Below are positions 34,871 through 45,825 of a stretch of DNA of 64,000 nt, in pieces. Source of the DNA: Isoetes taiwanensis. Its lineage: Eukaryota > Streptophyta > Lycopodiopsida > Isoetales > Isoetaceae. The DNA lies in the NCBI GenBank assembly GCA_021234155.1, contig JAJEKV010000106.1:2982739-3046738 (forward strand), read 5' to 3'. Under the pieces are notes generated by a model. That model was not told the DNA's origin and did no database searches. It saw only the letters and a program-made list of their open reading frames with translations. Each line of letters opens with the position of its first letter. The first letter of the stretch is position 1. The position numbers and the translations under genes were made by a program.

Positions 34871-36370
34871 TGCCAAATTTTCGTGCCTCGTAATCTAATG
34901 ATGAGGTGGCAATGCACATTTTGCTAACACATTCGTGTTTCCAGAAAGCTCGGAAAACTCGTCTCCTGTTTAAGCTCAGTAGCTCCTCCTCCGGGTATGA
35001 ACCTACTGCTGAGGAGATCGAGCTTTTCTATTGCATAGAACAAGTTCGGCGCCATTGCCAAGATCTTATGCTTTTTTGTTCTTCTGATCGTCTTATATGG
35101 GGAGCGTAATCGAAATAAGGGGGGCGTAATCGAATTTTAATGGGTTTTTTGATGGCATCCGCTAAGGTTTGCATCTAAGGCCGATTAGGCCGCGCGATAT
35201 GATCCGGTAGTCTAGTTCTGCATGTTCCTCTGAGAAATAGTCAGGGCTTAAGCATATATAGAGTGCCTTGCAATGGCATTTTTATCGATTAAACACATCT
35301 TTTATGATTTTTGTTACAACTTTGAAACAATGTTCTACAATCTTTAGGCATGCGAAGACCATCTTGGAATGAGTCCTGTGCAATTCAGCAAGTGCTTGCC
35401 TTGAAGAGCCTTTTTCGGATCAAAAGCCCAGGAAACGAGAATCCACGCCAGAAGACAAGTGTGCCAAATCTATTCCGGATGCTACTAAAGGCATGTGCGC
35501 AACTTCTACAAAACCCAAAGAATGATAGTCGTATGCGTATCCACTTGCACGCTTTTTTACTGATTGATGCTTCTAGTTAATCATGCAATTTCTCATACAC
35601 TTCTGTTATTCAGCATATTTTCGTGTAGGAAAAGATCTTTCATTAATCGTAGGATGGTTTTTCTGGCGGACATAAGGCATTTACATGCCCATTTCTTTAA
35701 TGTATCGTGTATTGTGAAGAAAAGTGGTTGTATTTGTGTCTCCTAGTCCAAACTCGGCAATTTGTGGCACCAAACCGACATCCGCATGAATTGGTCAAGT
35801 TTCCTAGTGTACAAAGCAAATATCAAATGAGATAAATCGATGCCAAAGCATTTTTAGTATGTCCGTCCAAGACTTGCCTATGTGAAAACAAGCAGACAAA
35901 TTTCGATTTGGGGCAAGATCGTGGTCTTGCACTTCGAATTCATTTTTTCATGCTCTAAACTGGCCGAAAAGCCATAGGCTAGCATTTCGACATAAATAAT
36001 GGCGGCTGGAGCAGCAAAAGTTTTGCTGAAGGTCTGTGCCTGGTAAGCAAACTCTGTTATGATTCAATATTTGCCTGAAGCAAACTTGGGCAGACATTCA
36101 AGGGCACGTGATAAATAATTTTCTGGATTAAATATATTTACCTGATTGCTTTTGATCAGGATATATTGGATTAAATCAGGAGCCCGATTTCATGTGTAGG
36201 TGTAATCAGGAGCTATTTGATTTACGGTTAATCGTGCAATTTTGTGAAGGGAAAAATGTATTGCTGACTAAGGTTCTGTGAACCAGAGCTAAGTAAGATT
36301 TTTCAGGAACATTGGTCACGGCAGTTTGTCATTTTCAAGAGCTGTGTTGATCTTGGAAAAATGCCACATG
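34871..36370. other. Unassigned stretch between element and ABCG exons
   Basis: Frames at 34906-35109 and 35350-35580 have no domain I can name; 'LLKACAQLL' near 35490 is faintly PPR-like but too short to call. 35672-35735 ('gcatttacatgcccatttct') is related to 21065-21125. Confidence 0.35.
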
Positions 36371-36373
36371 CAG

Positions 36374-36757
36374 GGTTTGTTAAATGCACAATTTTTAAGG
36401 ATGTCGATGGCGTGCTTAAGCCTGGGAGGTTACCTTTTTGTGTCAATAGACAAATATGTGTTTCATTAATAGAAATTGAAAGACAAATTTCCCTATCTTT
36501 TACAGAATGACACTTCTGCTAGGTCTGCCAAGTTCTGGAAAAACGACTCTTCTTTTGGCCTTGGTTGGAAAGCTTGATAAAGACCTAAAGGTAGACACGC
36601 GACCATCATGACGGCATGCACTGAGACTTTCTCATTGATGTTAACGATTTAATGATGCAGGTTAAAGGCCAAATTACCTATAATGGTCATGGATTCAATC
36701 AACTTGCCGATCTGCTAAATCCTCTTCTATACTCTGTTCGATCACACCACGTGGAAG
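36374..36757 (+). pseudogene. PDR-type ABCG transporter exons around Walker A
   Basis: Three exons with clean splice sites: 36374-36428 (FVKCTIFKDVDGVLKPG), 36506-36590 ([28 protein letters not shown], with the Walker A GLPSSGKT) and 36661-36757 (VKGQITYNGHGFNQL, then diverged). The split Arg codon (AG/A) and the Lys-Val junction fit the known PDR arrangement 'ILKDVSGxxKPGRMTLLLGPPxSGKTTLL'. Full-length PDR transporters have about 1,400 residues with two ABC-TM halves. After NGHGFNQL the expected 'PQRTSAYISQ' is replaced by unrelated residues, and no Walker B, signature or membrane segments follow within several kb. A truncated or captured gene piece is the best reading. Confidence 0.8.
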
Positions 36758-36759
36758 GT

Positions 36760-37278
36760 ACTTAGCATTTATTTCTCTTTTTGACATGGAGAATAGATGG
36801 TAATTCAATGCTCAAAGTTTTCAAGATTTTATTTCCTGATATTATTAATGTGAGGTTATCGATAGTTCTTTACATAGTTTGGACTCTTGCTATAAGGCAG
36901 ATTATAAAAGTGTGGAATGTTGTCACTGTATAGAAGCTACCTTGGACTGTGCATCTTATAGTGAATCTTATCTCAAGCATTGCATATATAGGGCAATTTG
37001 ATTTGCATGTTGCCGAAAATGTAGGCAGCTTTTATATTGAAAGTTAAGTGTGGTTTTGTCAAATGTAATAATAGTGTTGGCTTAGCTAAGTTCTTTGAAA
37101 TCGCTTTTTAAAAGCATGTTCGAGACCATGTAGGACATTCTTCCAAACTTATTTTGCAAGGTTGTTAGCACTTGTTGAGAGAATTCTTCATGAGCTTAGC
37201 AGTGACTCTAGAATGGGCGTATATTTGCATTTCTCACTATTATGTCTGTAAAAGAAACTCAATGTGTTTTGCGTGCAG
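36760..37278. other. Unassigned stretch
   Basis: Intron-like AT-rich sequence; no motif seen. Confidence 0.3.
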
Positions 37279-37470
37279 GCTGCAGACATTGTTACCATTA
37301 AAGTGCACATTGATGTAAGTCTAACAAGGCTATGGAACAAGTAACCCTTGTGTAAAATATGGTGCGAGCTTTTACTTTGGACAAAGGCTTATTTTTGAGG
37401 TATCAGTGCTAAATGATGATGAAATGCTCCAAGCACTATTTCTTGAAGACCTATCGTTGAGTTGCACGAG
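37279..37470 (+). CDS. Two candidate exons, unrecognised
   Basis: 37279-37314 (GTGCAG/GTAAGT) reads AADIVTIKVHID. 37400-37470 (TTTTGAG/GTAATC) reads VSVLNDDEMLQALFLEDLSL then SCTR. They join in phase 0. They are not PDR sequence. I cannot name them; the acidic, leucine-rich second piece could be part of a regulatory protein. Low support beyond splice consensus. Confidence 0.25.
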
Positions 37471-38605
37471 GTAATCTTTTAAAATGGTGATAGTTCATAT
37501 TGGATACCTTTTGCTATGTTCCTTCCTCTTTTCTTTTTTTCAACTTTTGAGCTTTCTTGTTGCTGTCCTTATCACATTTCTTCAATTTTGTATCTTTTCC
37601 TTCTTCCATGTTTCAAGAGGAACGAGCCGTGCAAATTGGGTCCTAAAATCCTCTCCTCCCGCCTTTTCGAACTTGTTGACATGGCTACAAGCGCACATCC
37701 TCACCTACCTTCACAACAATGGTCCGTTTCATCCATTCGAGAGCCAATAGCACCCGGCCCACACCAGAAATTTGTTCTCCGGGATGCTTCCCTGGTGTGC
37801 CCAAACTTCTTTCCAGACCCTTGAGAATCTCTATGCTCATGCTTCCTTTTATGCCTATGCTCCCGCTGCTCAAATTCCACCGCCTCTCGCTTCCTCCACA
37901 TTTCATTAACTTCAACCGCATTTATTCACTAGACAAGATTTTCCAGGAGATAGATAGGAACTTTGATGTTCTCCACATGTCATAAAAGGCACATTAGAAC
38001 ATGTACATTGTTGGACTCCACGCACTGTCGCTTGCAAGAAATGTGGATTGGGGCGTATCCTCACGTTACTCAATATAATATGTTACTGAATGGCAATTTA
38101 CGCAACCCATCAGATTAAATTTTCCAAAGCCTGCTATTCTGATCCCTTGGTGTGCTATTCTGATCCCTTGGTGTGTTTCTTCATGGAAACCGCAAGAGAC
38201 CTGAATTGATCTTTTAGAATTCTGCATGTTTTCTTCCTAAACCTTCTCTCTAGAGATCAAGATTGACTTGCACCACATATAGGAGGATGGCAACACTATG
38301 ATGTTACACCAATGACGCATTGGTATTGATGTAAAGTTTTTTAGAGGCTAAAAACTCGCAAAAAGAGCTCCAGTTCCTCAGACAAGCAAGCAAAACGCGG
38401 TGAGGATCTATTTACAAACATCTTCTAGTTTTTTCCTTCACTCCAATAATGGGATTTTCTTTGTAAGCATAGGTAGCTGCTACCTGGAGCTGGTACAACA
38501 GAGATTGAATTAAATTTGCCAACCCTCTTTACTCTAAGCTCTCCTGGAATAATTCTTTCTAGCGCACTGTGATGAAGTGCAATCGGGCCTAGCGCCACTG
38601 ATCAG
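37471..38605. other. Unassigned stretch
   Basis: 37484-37985 is open in overlapping frames on both strands, a sign of chance openness in CT-rich sequence. A perfect tandem duplication of about 22 bp ('tgctattctgatcccttggt') lies at 38132-38177. Confidence 0.35.
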
Positions 38606-38611
38606 ACACAG

Positions 38612-39234
38612 AGGAAGTTATATATTGGTGGTCTGGCATATGATACATCAAATGAGACACTGTTAAAATATTTTCACAGTATGGGGAAATTGAAGAAGGC
38701 GCAGTTGCGTATGACAAGAATACAAATAAGTCTCGGTAGGTTACTGTTTGAAAATAACACCCATTGCCTCACGTCTTCGCCGTTCTTAATTGGATGCATT
38801 TATGCATTGACTTTGCATTTACCACTTATAAAAGTGTGGAAGCCGCCAAGAAAGTAATTCAAACAAGACAATTGAGGTAGCATATGAAATCAGCATTGCT
38901 TTTAAGTTTAAATTGTTTACGACATATATTTGAACATTCTTAATATAATGTGTGGACGACATGTGATTGTCAAGCTAGTAGCGTAAGGTCAGAATTTGTA
39001 CATCCAAATGTTCCGAGGGTTATCCGAGGCCTCCCATGCCATTCATGGGGCTGCGGCGATACGATTTTCTCCCCTTTACGCCTGTGACTTCCTCGCATAT
39101 AATGCTTCAGTTGCTTATGCCGGTATTCGCCAAATCCTCAATATGTACCGCGGATGGCGGCTTAATGCCACAATATAATCATGCGCAATATGCGCAATAT
39201 GTTCCAGCCCACCAGGACAACTCCCAAAGAAGTT
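38612..39234 (+). pseudogene. RRM RNA-binding protein relic (UBA2-like)
   Basis: 38612-38735 follows an ACACAG acceptor and ends CG/GTAGGT. It reads RKLYIGGLAYDTSNETLLKY then, one frame over, FSQYGEIEEGAVAYDKNTNK and SR. LYIGGL is the RNP2 motif. The frame change falls in a short T run (TATTTTCACAG), so one missing T would explain it. 38809-38876 reads DFAFTTYKSVEAAKKVIQTR then QL, the RNP1 ([G]FAFxTYKS) and the last helix of the same RRM, but its acceptor AG is not visible. 39036-39234 ends MPQYNHAQYAQYVPAHQDN..., a Q/Y/A-rich tail before a TAG that suits an hnRNP-like C-terminus. The wording 'GEIEEGAVxxDKxTxKSRG' is closest to plant UBP1-associated UBA2-type proteins, as I remember the family. 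Confidence 0.65.
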
Positions 39235-39239
39235 AGGAG

Positions 39240-40155
39240 GCGCTCCACATATTACACATGCACATGACAGATTCAAATGTTTCCAAAGAGAACTAAATTC
39301 TAATTTATGGTATGGCAATGTAATCACAAGTAAACCATTGTGGATCTTTAGTAAACATTTCCGGTGTTAGATAATCATAGGTCTCCCTTTTCGTGGTCTC
39401 TTAATCTGCTTATTTAGAAGTTCTCGTAAATATGAAGTTCAATTGTATATTATTATAGTGAGAAGCTTATATGTAAGTGAATGCATGTTCATTCTACCAA
39501 GGTAATTGATTGATCTCTAGTGCATGAAAAATATGTAGTGTTCGAGATCCATTTTTAGTACTTTATTAAACAAGTGCACATTTAATGAATGAGTCATGAT
39601 TACGCTCAAACATTATGGATGTTCAAGTGATCAAGAAGACATGTTCTATAATTAATAAAATTATCATTCGACATTGTTATGGTGCCGAAGAGAAGCGCAT
39701 TCAAAGAATTTTAAATTGCTCAAAAGGGGAGGAAAGGCATGTTGAGGGGCGTGGTTGGTTGGAAGTTTTCTTTCCTTGATATGTTGGGATGGCTTGGGAT
39801 GTGTCACATGCCTTATCCTCTTGGACATTTTTCTGGAGAGAAAATGGACCAACAATGGAGCTTGAGTCGTTTACTAGCCGTAAAATAGGTCATTTTATAT
39901 TTGTCTATTTTTTTTATCTGGGTCTTTTTTCACGGTATTTTTTGAGGACTAGAGCATTTGCTTTTTAGTTATTTCTAAAATTATGAGGTAAGTTTGGCCT
40001 TCCGTGTTTTGGCACTTGAACACTTTATCATTGGCTTCTACAATAATTTTGGTCCTCTTATAGTTGGACAAGATGTGGGGATAGGTTCTATAATGCATAA
40101 AATTAAAATTCCCGACGATAAAGTTAAAAAATATGTATTTTTTTAATAAAATACG
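39240..40155. other. Unassigned stretch
   Basis: AT-rich, no supported frames. Confidence 0.35.
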
Positions 40156-40159
40156 TATT

Positions 40160-40650
40160 TAACGATAAATACCCTCGCCTAGGAAAAATCTTTTCGCGAC
40201 GCCGAAACCGTGAAAGCGTCTGACGCTGAAAATTTTTTCACAGACGTCGAATACAAAGAATCGCTGGCCATGCGAAAGGCCCCGGACACGACGATGAAAA
40301 GCTTCGCGGATAGCGTGACGGCGAAAATTTTTTCGCGCACGCCATCTATCATTTTCATTTCGGCGTGACGCCGAAGCGGCCAAAAAAAAAAATATGGCAA
40401 AAATACTGACCAAAGAAAAACAATTCCTATTGTCGGAAGATTTACAGACGTCAAAAACATCCAAACCGATACCAGACAAAAAGTTGGCGTGACGCTGTGG
40501 GCGTTGTTTTCGTGTCACGCCGAAAAAATTTTGTTTTCGCTCTTGACGCCGATTTCGCTTTTCGCCCAGCGAAAAATTTCGGCGACGCTAGCGGTTTAGT
40601 TGTTTTCGGCGACGCCGAAAATCTTCCAACGCCAATTGTTTTTTCCCATA
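40160..40650. repeat. CpG-rich patch of repeated GACGCCGAAA words
   Basis: At least nine variants of (T)GACG(C/T)CGAAA or its inverse TTTCGGCGTC occur in both orientations, often beside AATTTTTTCG runs (for example 40196, 40220, 40320, 40520, 40605). GC and CpG content rise sharply against AT-rich flanks. Frames open on both strands follow from the repeat and do not suggest a gene. It could be a palindromic transposable-element body. Confidence 0.65.
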
Positions 40651-41685
40651 TTTTTTTATGTTTTATACGGCAAATTTGTGCCAGATTATACAAGTCATAC
40701 GTATTCAGATAAAACGTTATAAACGCATTGAACCTATCCCGGACAAGATGCTTTAGGAAGTTACATTATCTTTGGTGAATAAGTGCTGATGTGTCTTTGC
40801 CTAGCCTATTGTGCACAATGATTGGGTAAGGAGCCCTCTATAAAACGGATGAAAATTGTATGGTAGGTTAGAATAGATTCCATTATTTCTATGATAAAAC
40901 TTGATTTTCTGGTAGATATCTTACTGCATAAGATTGAGGCAAAAAATTTCAGCGTATCATTTGACATATGATACTCAAATTGCTCTGCTGTTTCAACCTA
41001 GCATAAAGAATTTTGAGTGTAGTCACACAAGATCTATGCCATGTAGTTAGGGAACAATGTAATTATCAGTTTTGAATATACAACCTTCTCATACCCACCA
41101 TGTTGCTCCGTTGAATTAGAATTGCATTAGAAACAAATTCCATTTTGTACTCGACTAGAGAGCTTATCTACAATTGGATATTTTAAAGAATAATGTTATG
41201 TGCATACCAACATGTAGAGCCCAGTGCAATCCTCCCATTATAAGCAATAACCAACCAAAATAACAAGTCCTCCCTTCACAAACTTTAGAATGCCGCGCTT
41301 TAGAATGCCCTTTTCTTTTTGCTTATCGAAATCTACGACATTTGATTAATCATATCGCACTTAGTTCGATTTCAATCTACTTACTGTAGATAAAGGAAGG
41401 GGTGTAACTTAAGGTTTATGTAAACTTCTTTATTTACACACTATGTTCACTCATTGTCAAGCCCTAAGTTAACCTACATAGTCTTGCATAAACAACCCTT
41501 TGAAAACAAATGGATGAACTACATTTGGTAATTGTGTGAAAACTATACAAGCGAGTTCAAGGCATATATTAGGAGTCAAGGCCATGCTCATGTACTGTGA
41601 ATTGTATAAATCAGTCATATGAGAAAATGTAAGCAAATAGTTCCAACCTTGAAAGCTTAGATTACATGAGAATGAGTACTTCTGC
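40651..41685. other. Unassigned stretch
   Basis: No supported gene or repeat. Confidence 0.35.
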
Positions 41686-41689
41686 TATT

Positions 41690-42190
41690 GTATAAATTTA
41701 CTAGAATATTTGCAGAATCTTGGAGGTTTATGGGAAACGTAAAGAAATCTTGAAGTTTTTAGTGGAATCTTCATAGATTATTGAACATTCTAAGAAAATC
41801 TTTATGGAATACTAGAGAGTCTAGTGGAATCTTCGAAGGACCTTTGGAAACCTAAGGGTTGATAGAATCTCAATGAATTTAGGAAAATCTTAGAGAATCT
41901 AAGGGAATTTTTTGTAGAATCTTCAGGCATCTTTCCAAGAGCTGGGATCTTTAGGAAATCTTAGGGAGATGTAAAGGAATCTTGAAGAATCTAGGGGCAT
42001 CTTCATAGAATATTGGTGAATCTAGGAGGCTCTGGGTGGAATCTTAGAGAATCTTAAGTGGATCCAAGGGAATCTTGAGAAATCTAGTGGAGTTTTCATG
42101 GAAAGGGCATCCAAGGGAATCTTTATGGAACCTTGGAGAAACTAAGAGAATCTGCAAGGGAAATTACAGGAATGTTGGACGAATGTAATG
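41690..42190 (-). repeat. GATTC-rich short-period repeat block, inverted
   Basis: Degenerate 11-12-bp words GAATCTT(A/G)..., the inverse of the 22.9-23.4 kb block. It ends about 400 bp before the TAGTACAAAAACTTG/(TA)n junction of the tandem array. Confidence 0.8.
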
Positions 42191-42601
42191 GAATATGAAA
42201 GGGAGCTTGGGGAATTTAGCTTCTTTGTGTTAATACAACGAAGAATTGGGAAAACTAAGGAACTTTTGCATGGAATCTCGAAGTGCTTTAGATTGCAATG
42301 CATATAAGAAATGGTGAATGGTTTAACAGATCTAAAGCAAAGACTTTCGGCCAAAAGTAGTGACTAGCCAATTCCCAACAAAAAAACCACTTCTTTGCAC
42401 CCAAGCACTAAGGAAGTACCGCATAGAAAATAGAAACTAGATGTAAAGGAACAGATTGACCCATAGTTCGACCAGGTGTTTATAGAGAGTTGATCACGAG
42501 TGTAAATTTCACTTGAACTTAAAATCTTTATGCCAAAATCCTCTGCAAAAATCTCGATCCAAAGAACCACTGATTTTAACACTTCTCATAGTACAAAAAC
42601 T

Positions 42602-42602
<1 letters not shown>

Positions 42603-42675
<73 letters not shown>
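42603..42675. repeat. (TA)n microsatellite, left border of tandem array
   Basis: About 36 TA units preceded by ATAGTACAAAAACTTG and followed directly by the first array block. Confidence 0.95.
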
Positions 42676-42676
<1 letters not shown>

Positions 42677-45347
42677 TTTCCTTGCCTGTCAGGGTCTAAT
42701 CTAGCCAAGTCCATACCCTAACTTGGTCACTTAACCAAGCTAGAGAAATTACGTCCGGCACTACCCAAGGCCCTAAACCAAATGAGTCCAACAAGAATAC
42801 TTACTTTCACATTTCAGTTACCTAGTAGAGGGCTGATTTCTCAAGCCCCAAAACTATGTGTCCTTAATGAAAAACTGTTATAAGCAATTCTTAAGTAAAA
42901 CTCAACAATTAACATTTAGGGATATTTAGTCGAGGGCCGATTTCTCAAGCCCCAAAACTAAGCATCCTTAATGAAAAGTAGTTGAGACAAATTCTAAAGC
43001 ATACGTACAAAGTAGAGAGCAAATTGTAAAGTAGACTTATCTTGAAAGTGTATAGTTTAAACATTAACTTGTAAAACGTATAGCATACAGTTACATTTTT
43101 TTCGTACTTCCACAACCTTCCATGTTAACGCCAACCCTGGTAGCAAAAACAGAGACAATTGGAGGAGAGAACCCAGGCATCAAAGCCAATCATGCAAACG
43201 TTAGCAGTAATCCCGGTAACGATGCAAGGGCCAAAAGGTACATTGGGTCTCTCAGTTTATCACTGATCACCAATTGTATCCTTTTGCCCTGGGAAAACAC
43301 TAACAAGAAAGAGAAATGGAATTATAACTTGAGAATTATCCAAATCCAAATAGTTGCAGTAGGATTTGCCATACATTAATCAAATTTATAAGTTATGCAC
43401 TCCCAGATATAGACCTGGTGCATCAAGCTTGTAATAATTTCTAACTTCAGCCTAAGCCTAGAAACACAATAAAGAAAATGCATATTGCTTATGCATTCCT
43501 CTTTGTATCACAAGTACAATTTTCAAGATGACCATATGAATGCACTAATGCACCAAGATACCCCGAATAGGCTCATATGCGGCCAAATAGCAAAAGCCTT
43601 CATACTAGCAAGGCTGGTTCGAGAGAAAATATTGACTCGGACCTTTAAAGTGTGTCGCCATATTATATTACCGCAAGTTGGCATTTCTTGGACCGTTTTT
43701 TATCCTTATATCTCAATAACTTCTAGCCATGTTCTAGGTGACATGGAGAGTCCGTTAGTGTCGGGTAATTGCAAAGATATCTATATGTGCTGGTATATGC
43801 CTTGAAACAAAGCTGAAAAAAATAAGGCAAAAACCGGTTATAATATTGTTTGCAACCCGAAAACCTCACAACATGCTTCAATTTTTGAATGCGAAAAATA
43901 CCGATGATGAACAAGTTTAACCAAGTATTTCGCCCCTTGCATCCAAGGCTATTGTAAACTCGGTTTAAAGGAATAAAATAAATTAAAGCATCGAAGCTTT
44001 ATATAGAATAAAGCACGAAATACCTAGTTTCATCTTTCTATAAATCGCAGAGATAAAGATCCGGGCATTGTTGACGGATCGGCAAACTTTAAAGCAAAAA
44101 TCAGATGATGCATATGTTTAGAATTGCCATGGTATGGCGGTAATGTCCATGATTTCCACCTTATCAATTTATGCCGAGTAAAGAATCTCAAGATAGCTCC
44201 AACACAGCAAATCGAAGTAGTGGACTGCTCCTTAGAACATTTAAACCCGGCCACCTTCAATAAAATGCATAGCTTCCATTTTTTATTTGAAACCGGATCA
44301 TGAAGCAAGATCTACCGATTAAGCTCAAGGAGGAGTTCGTTCCCCAAAATCCGAAGATGGCATATCCAAAAATGCATTTAAGGCTTGCATAGTTTAAATC
44401 GGGCCAGGTAAAGTAAGCCAAAGATGCCATGCTTTAGACCGTAAAAAAACCTGCATTCCTTGCTTGTATAAAATATATGGAGAATAAATGGATTTTGTAA
44501 CAAACCACTTTTGCTATGCATTAACATCAAATTCGGGATTTGCAACAAGCTTCTATGTTTCAACCAAAACAGCACGCCTCAAGGCTCTTTTGGCTTCCCA
44601 CAAGTCCCACTCAGCCTATTTTTGGCAAGGGATAACCCCATCAGTATTTCTTCCGCTTCATGCGCATTCGACCGTCTCAGCCCTTTTAGGGCGGCTGCTC
44701 AAACGCCAACGCAAATATCACAAAGAAAAGGGAGTTGAAACCCTAACATGATATCCGCAAAAGACCTTACAATTCCAAAGGTTTTATTTGCCCCCATTTG
44801 TAACACATAAAAATACACATGAACAATGTCATCATGTGCATGGGTATATCCGTTATTTTGTACCGTTATACTTCCTTGTAGACATACTACACACTATGGC
44901 ATTAAGCCATGTTTCATATATGGCATATACGTTTTTGCCCTAGCTCGATTTCCATTCATCTGTATTTTTTTCATAACTAGCCTTTGTGAAGACCAAATAG
45001 GCAGTCAATTTTAGACCTTTGCCCAATTATGCCAAGGGTCAACCTACTCATCATGACTAGTATGATGGCGCCATCAAATGCATGACCAAGCCATAGGAAC
45101 CATGTAGCAACATGATGTGAAAATTCAAAAATACCATACTACCTGATGGTGCCATAGTATTTTTAGGGCAACCCTATCTAATGCCGAGGTTCCCACCGCA
45201 CATTAGTACCCCGTGGTGCCATTGTATTTAGGCAAACCATAGCATTAAAGGAGTATACACGACTCTAGTATTTTGAGCATGTGCAACAAAGATAAGCTAC
45301 ATTGTTATATCCACCATGTGTTCCAAACTGCCTCCAACCCTGCAGGA
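42676..45347. repeat. Array block A1
   Basis: First long block. It contains an internal direct duplication of about 55 bp: 'ggctgatttctcaagcccca' at about 42832 and 'ggccgatttctcaagcccca' at about 42936. Confidence 0.9.
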
Positions 45348-45825
45348 TATATATTTATATTTATATATATATATAGTATCCTACCTCCCACCGAGGAAGT
45401 AGGGTCCTAAAAGAAAATTCAAGATATATTGTTAGGTAGCGCAGGTACCTAGCATTTCGCTAGGGACCCACGCTAATTGTAAATCGCTAGTTAAAAGCTA
45501 AAAAAGATAAATCACATAGCGTATATTCATACCTTTATGGTCCCGCCGTGTTTCAAGAAGCCCAATTTTTAATGTTCATAAACCATAGAAAATGGCCATC
45601 ATCCTCGGCTAGTACTTGTCATTTTTGAAATTTCCCAATGCATCGGGTAAATAGCAAACAAGAAGTAAGTAGCAAGGCACAGCCTATGTAATAAAGAGAG
45701 CAAAGGGAATGAAAAAACATAATGTTCAATAGATCACGAGAGGTGTACCGTGGTTCAATTAATTGTGTGGACTCAAAAGGATAGAGTTTCATATCCTTGA
45801 ATATGATAATGAGATGTTTCAAAGA
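45348..45825. repeat. Array linker B1
   Basis: Begins with a short TA tract and TATCCTACCTCC. It carries inverse words (ggtacctagc...gctaggga) able to form a small hairpin, and ends 'gatgtttcaaagatatatac'. Confidence 0.85.

Noticed and set aside
37484-37985. Overlapping frames on both strands
   Set aside because: CT-rich sequence open by composition; no family resemblance.
40159-40518. 119-codon minus-strand frame in the CpG-rich patch
   Set aside because: Open because of the repeated GACGCCGAAA words; other frames are open too.
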